This document shows positions 59,904-64,000 of a stretch of 64,000 nucleotides of DNA, in pieces; the stretch's first letter is position 1; each line of letters starts with the position of its first letter. The DNA comes from Fibrobacter sp. UWR4 (GTDB lineage: Bacteria; Fibrobacterota; Fibrobacteria; Fibrobacterales; Fibrobacteraceae): NCBI RefSeq assembly GCF_003149045.1, contig NZ_QGDU01000017.1:1-64000 (forward strand). The letters run 5' to 3'. The notes beneath the pieces were generated by a model. It had not been told where the DNA came from and did no database searches. It saw only the letters and a list, made by a program, of their open reading frames with translations. The position numbers were made by a program, and so were the translations under genes.

Positions 59904-60060
59904 AGTTAAATCCTCTCTATATGTTTTTTGCCTTTGAAAAATACACAAAATTATTCCAAAACGGACTGTTTAAAAGGGCAAATTAGTGTAAAAAGAAGCT
60001 TTATGTGACTAAAAATTCGCAAAAAAGGCGTTTTTGGGATTTTTTTGATCGTCTGGGGGG

Positions 60061-62268
60061 TTATTTCCCCATATCCCGAATAAGATCGCGGAGACGGGCT
60101 GCTTCCTCAAAATCCAGCTTGGCGGCGGCGGCCTTCATCTGCTGTTCCAGTTCCTCGATAGAAAGGTCGCTTCGCTTTGAGGTATGAGGCCGCTTCGCTT
60201 TGAGGGGTGAGGATTTCTTGGGTTTACCTAAGGGTGCGCCTGTAAACAGCGGTTGGTCGCCGTCTTCTTCGTTGCCCAGGCCGTAGTCGGCATCGTAATC
60301 CGGATCTTCGGCTGCCTGGGGCGTCTTGTCCCCGCGCCAGAGGTCCATCAACGGATCGTTAATGACCAGGTCCCCTTCCAGCTTGCGGCTGACGGACTTT
60401 GGCGTAATGCCATGTTCCTTGTTGAATTCCTCCTGCAGGGTGCGGCGACGGACGGTTTCGTCCACTGCCTTTTGAAGGCTGTCGGTCATGTTGTCGGCGA
60501 ACAGCAATACGGTGCCGTTCACATTTCTGGACGCGCGGCCCATGGTCTGGATCAGGCTGCGGTAGTTGCGGAGGAAACCTTCCTTGTCGGCGTCCAGAAT
60601 GGCCACCATGCTGACTTCCGGCAAATCCAGGCCTTCGCGGAGCAAATTGATGCCCACCAGCACGTCGAACTCGCCGGTGCGCAGCCCTTTAATGAGGTCG
60701 TGACGTTCCAGGGTCTTGATGTCACTGTGTAAATACTTGGCCTTGATACCTGCTTCCACAAAATAGTCGGTCAGGTCCTGAGCCATTTTCTTGGTAAGGG
60801 TGGTGACCAGCACGCGGTCGCCATTCTTGATGGTTTTCTCGATGCGGTAAAGCAACACGTCCATCTGTCCCTGGATGGGGAACATCTCGATCTTCGGATC
60901 CAGAAGGCCTGTGGGGCGGTTGATCTGTTCGGCCACCACGCCGCCGGTCTTTTCAAGTTCGTATTCGCCCGGCGTTGCGCTGACGAACAGCACTTGCTTG
61001 GGATACATGAACTCGAATTCCTTGAAGTTCATGGGGCGGTTGTCCAGGGCGCAGGGCAGACGGAAACCGTAATTCACCAGGGTGGTTTTACGGCTCTTGT
61101 CGCCTTCGGCCATGCCGCCTACCTGGGGAATACTTACGTGGGATTCGTCCACCATCAAAAGCCAGTCATCGCCGAAGTAGTCGATCAGCGTAAAGGGGCG
61201 GGTGCCCGGTTCGCGGTTTTCGATAATGGCGGAATAGTTCTCGATGCCGCTGCACATACCGGTTTCGCGGATCATTTCCATGTCGTAGCGGGTGCGGCTG
61301 GAGAGTCGGGCGGATTCCAGAACCTTACCTTCCTTGTCCAATTCGGCAAGGCGGTCCGTCAATTGCAACTGCATACGCTGCAGGATACCGGCTCGGCCCT
61401 CTTCCTTCGTCACGAAGTGCTTGGCGGGAGCGATGGTCATTTCTTCCAGCTCCTGGATGACCTCACCGGTAATGATGTTGAAGCGCACCAGACGATCCAC
61501 TTCGTCGCCGAACAGCTCGATGCGCATGCCGTCTTCGTCGTAGCTGGGGTGGATTTCGATGACGTCGCCATGGCAGCGGAAGGTTCCGCGTTCCAGGCTG
61601 AAGTCGTTACGGGTGTATTGGATGCGGACCAGTTCGTGAAGCAGGTCGTCGCGGTCCTTGATGTCGCCCTTCTTGATTCGGACCATCAGGTCGAAATATT
61701 CGGCGGGGCTGCCCAAGCCGTAAATGCAGCTGACGGAAGCGATGATGATGACGTCGCGACGAGTCAGCAGGTTAGCCGTTGCACGCAGGCGCAGCTTGTC
61801 GATTTCGTCGTTGATGCTGGCGTCTTTTTCAATGAAGGTATCGGTGTGGGGAATGTAGGCTTCGGGCTGGAAATAGTCGTAATAGCTGACGAAATATTCC
61901 ACCGCATTCTTGGGGAAGAATGCCTTGAATTCCTGATAGAGCTGTGCTGCAAGAGTCTTGTTGTGGGTGAGAATCAGAGTAGGCTTGCCCACGTTCTTGA
62001 TGACGTTTGCCATGGTGAACGTCTTGCCGGAACCGGTTACGCCAAGGAGCGTCTGGAACTGGTCCCCTTGCTTGAAACCCTCGGTAATCTGCTCGATGGC
62101 CTTGGGCTGGTCACCTGCGGCACCATACTGACTGACCAGTTCGAAGTTGGCGCGGGTTGGCGCCTGGAACTGACGTAATCTTCCCGGAAGGCTCTGCTCG
62201 GGGGAGAGAACCTTTGCTATCGGTTTTGCATACGGATCCGGGGTAATTGTCTTGCGCGCTCTAGCCAT
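60061..62268 (-). CDS. uvrB: Excinuclease ABC subunit B
   Basis: A 735-residue nucleotide-excision-repair helicase-like protein. Walker A GVTGSGKTFT (about residue 79), the DESH box in LLMVDESHVSIPQ, helicase motifs VSMVAILDADKEGFLR and QTMGRASRN, and the C-terminal UVR domain (IEELEQQMKAAAAKLDFEEA) are intact. It is longer than E. coli UvrB because of N-terminal and pre-UVR extensions. TATCTT lies six bases before the ATG and no ribosome-binding site is seen. Confidence 0.95.
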   Translation of the reverse strand: MARARKTITPDPYAKPIAKVLSPEQSLPGRLRQFQAPTRANFELVSQYGAAGDQPKAIEQITEGFKQGDQFQTLLGVTGSGKTFTMANVIKNVGKPTLILTHNKTLAAQLYQEFKAFFPKNAVEYFVSYYDYFQPEAYIPHTDTFIEKDASINDEIDKLRLRATANLLTRRDVIIIASVSCIYGLGSPAEYFDLMVRIKKGDIKDRDDLLHELVRIQYTRNDFSLERGTFRCHGDVIEIHPSYDEDGMRIELFGDEVDRLVRFNIITGEVIQELEEMTIAPAKHFVTKEEGRAGILQRMQLQLTDRLAELDKEGKVLESARLSSRTRYDMEMIRETGMCSGIENYSAIIENREPGTRPFTLIDYFGDDWLLMVDESHVSIPQVGGMAEGDKSRKTTLVNYGFRLPCALDNRPMNFKEFEFMYPKQVLFVSATPGEYELEKTGGVVAEQINRPTGLLDPKIEMFPIQGQMDVLLYRIEKTIKNGDRVLVTTLTKKMAQDLTDYFVEAGIKAKYLHSDIKTLERHDLIKGLRTGEFDVLVGINLLREGLDLPEVSMVAILDADKEGFLRNYRSLIQTMGRASRNVNGTVLLFADNMTDSLQKAVDETVRRRTLQEEFNKEHGITPKSVSRKLEGDLVINDPLMDLWRGDKTPQAAEDPDYDADYGLGNEEDGDQPLFTGAPLGKPKKSSPLKAKRPHTSKRSDLSIEELEQQMKAAAAKLDFEEAARLRDLIRDMGK

Positions 62269-62291
62269 GTATCAAAGATACATTTATAGAA

Positions 62292-62872
62292 CTAGAAGGG
62301 CTCGCGACTGTCCCAGATTTCCTTAATAGTTTCGCAAATATCTTTTTTGGATTCAACGGATCTGCCGGTTAACATGTAAATGGAACCATTTACAATGGAA
62401 GCCATTACGCAGCGTTGGTACTGATCGTTTGTGGACTTGATGTAACCGAATTTCTGTTCGTTGTTGTAGACAGGTCCGGTGGTTTCTGCCTGGCTGATGA
62501 CCTCATGACGGGAAGCGGCGTAGTCAAAGTCCCACTTGAGATAATACTTCACGAACTCCTCATCGCTAGCATTTTCTTCGATGGTGAAGGTGGAATCCTT
62601 GTAGAGAAAATTCTTTTTTCGCCTCTCAGAGAGACTTCCTCGTTGCCTTTTACGAAGGTAAATGCCATGAGCTTTTCTTCAAGTGAAAAAGCATCCTGTC
62701 TGAACTTCCAATCAGTTATTGTGAAGGTATATGCTTCAGGGACTGGAATGTTAAGTTTCCATCCAGAGCTTATTCCAAAAACAGAAAATTTCGATACGGA
62801 TGGTGCAACTTTGCTTGGGCCGGAACAGCTGCAGAAGACAAGTGCGATTGCAAGCAAAAGCAATTTTTTCAT
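62292..62872 (-). pseudogene. Lipoprotein gene split by a frameshift in an A-run
   Basis: Two overlapping reading frames (62549-62872 with a lipoprotein signal, lipobox FCSC; and 62292-62552) join into one sensible protein of about 193 residues if a run of six A (plus-strand T-run near 62613-62618) is read as seven. The corrected junction reads GEKKNFLYKDSTFTIEENAS and continues into KYYLKWDFDYAAS. The gene is either a real frameshift, slippage-controlled, or an assembly error. No family is recognised. Confidence 0.7.
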
Positions 62873-62937
62873 TGTAGAACTCCTTTTCTAATTCCTCTAC
62901 ACGAATATAAAAAAACGGAAACAATTGTAAAGAGGCT

Positions 62938-64000
62938 CTACTTGATGCTTAGACTTTCGCGAGCAGAAATTTCCTCTTTCCCGATAAGTTTGTAGAGTTT
63001 ACTACGGAAAAGAGGAATGGTGGCGACAACGCCTGCGACAACGATGATCGGGGCGATCCAAACGATGCTTGGTTTATCCAATTCTGATTTGAAGACAATT
63101 CGCAGGATAAGAAGAATCCACCAGTGTACCGCAAGAATAATCAATGCGTTGCGGGAGATGTTTCGCAGGATTCCCTTGATGATGCGGATGGGGATGTAAT
63201 CTGGTAATCTGGAGACCAGTTGGAATAAACCGATCAGGCCTGCAATTCCAAAGAGGGAACCTCCTACATAGCGAATAAAATCTTTCCCTAGAGTGTTGTT
63301 CATAATGCTGAACCAGGGGTAATGATCTTTCACGAATGCGTAGAGGGTAAAGGCGATAATGGTAAGTGCGAGCAGGAAAAGATTTCCCTTGGAGCCCTTG
63401 ACGTCATTTAGCTTCTTGATAGGATCCTTGCATAGCCAGCCCAATGCAAAGAAGGAGAGACAAGTCAAATCGCGTTCGATGCCTAAGGGAAGGCGGATGT
63501 TGTTGCGACTAAGGAACCAGCCACCAACAAGGCATGCTATAGCAATCCCTGCGGTAATTGCTTTTTGTAGGGATGGATTCTTCGTGGCTTTGCCACTCAG
63601 AATGACGCTGATTTTTTGCGTGACAAAAAATAACAGGCTTATAGAGTATAACGTAAATACAAACCAAAGAGGACCTGACCCGATGCTGGATTTCCCAGCC
63701 ACGAATATTTTAGCCAAGTTCCAGTAGAGATAATCCCATAGTCCCGTGATTTCGGGGCGGATGTTCATCACTGTCATTTTAGGCGCACGGGGAAACCTGT
63801 CAAAATTCCACACCACGGGATCCAACGCCAGGAACAGTAGCGAAAGCCAAATGTAGGGGAGTAACAGAACCTTGGTCTTGTGCTTTGCGTAACTTTTAAA
63901 ATCGCTGAAACGTCGGGTACTAAATAGCTCTCCGGAAATAAAGAAGAAGGCGGACATTCGCATGACGCTCAGTTCTTCCATTCCCAGGTTTACGCATTTG
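62938..64000 (-). CDS. Acyltransferase-3-family membrane protein (5' end outside window)
   Basis: About 354 residues are visible, with roughly nine membrane helices. The pattern MRMSAFFFISGELF followed by YAKHKTKVLLLPYIW is typical of acyltransferase 3/OafA-like proteins that O-acylate surface glycans. The frame stays open to the window edge (…VNLGMEELS), so the start, including the usual catalytic His region, lies beyond position 64000. Its acceptor is unknown. Confidence 0.78.
   Translation of the reverse strand, partial: KCVNLGMEELSVMRMSAFFFISGELFSTRRFSDFKSYAKHKTKVLLLPYIWLSLLFLALDPVVWNFDRFPRAPKMTVMNIRPEITGLWDYLYWNLAKIFVAGKSSIGSGPLWFVFTLYSISLLFFVTQKISVILSGKATKNPSLQKAITAGIAIACLVGGWFLSRNNIRLPLGIERDLTCLSFFALGWLCKDPIKKLNDVKGSKGNLFLLALTIIAFTLYAFVKDHYPWFSIMNNTLGKDFIRYVGGSLFGIAGLIGLFQLVSRLPDYIPIRIIKGILRNISRNALIILAVHWWILLILRIVFKSELDKPSIVWIAPIIVVAGVVATIPLFRSKLYKLIGKEEISARESLSIK

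Overview
The window reads as a chromosomal segment of a Fibrobacter-type bacterium (phylum Fibrobacterota). This is inferred from the mix of a secreted family 9 cellulase, Gram-negative envelope genes, futalosine-pathway menaquinone genes, a CotH-kinase lipoprotein and many lipoproteins of no recognised family. There is no phage, insertion sequence, plasmid or CRISPR signature. Four tRNA genes (Arg-CCG, Ser-UGA, Phe-GAA, Leu-UAA) all lie on the minus strand and none encodes its CCA end.

Layout. 0-10 kb: galE, dxr, a GH9 cellulase inserted between dxr and rseP, purD-purE, a DUF3108 protein and an acidic outer-membrane protein. 10-20 kb: tRNA-Arg, rimO, lipoproteins, a SPOR-domain protein with a long Pro-Ala tract, rpsU-yqeY, a GAF/AAA+/Fis regulator with an altered GAFTGA loop, tyrS, a PfkB-family kinase, and mqnB-mqnD. 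20-33 kb: a histone-H1-like gene, then the most striking locus: an OmpA/beta-helix protein, a beta-barrel-TPR fusion, a 1269-residue TPR protein, a TolQ/ExbB channel, two TolR/ExbD-like proteins, a TonB/AgmX-like protein and a further outer-membrane barrel. 33-40 kb: a triplicated structured non-coding array, a lipoprotein, the mreBCD-mrdA-rodA cell-shape operon, comF and tRNA-Ser. 40-47 kb: a GAF/HD-GYP protein, tRNA-Phe, the CotH kinase, and ubiE-ubiX-ubiA (late menaquinone steps). 47-56 kb: minus-strand birA, tsaD and ybbR, facing plus-strand ftsX, an EnvC-like protein, holB, recJ and a small TonB-like protein. 56-64 kb: tRNA-Leu, gpmI with a decayed duplicate of its 3' end, a lipoprotein, uvrB, a frameshifted lipoprotein gene and an acyltransferase cut by the window edge.

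How the genes work together. The 20.5-32.9 kb genes look like one envelope-spanning machine: a proton-driven inner-membrane motor (one TolQ, two TolR-like), a TonB/AgmX-like periplasm spanner, TPR scaffolds, and outer-membrane and peptidoglycan anchors. The parts list resembles the Myxococcus Agl-Glt gliding/transport apparatus, but one TolR-like subunit has Gly where the proton-carrying Asp should be. mqnB-mqnD and ubiE-ubiX-ubiA are two separate blocks of menaquinone synthesis. mreBCD-mrdA-rodA and ftsX with a degenerate LytM protein cover elongation and division.

Regulatory signals. Several strong promoters share TTGNNN, a 17-nt spacer and TATATT. A second group of genes has a -10-like hexamer 6-8 nt before the start codon and no ribosome-binding site, suggesting leaderless mRNAs. 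Degenerate 7-nt repeats and REP-like palindromes decorate intergenic regions.
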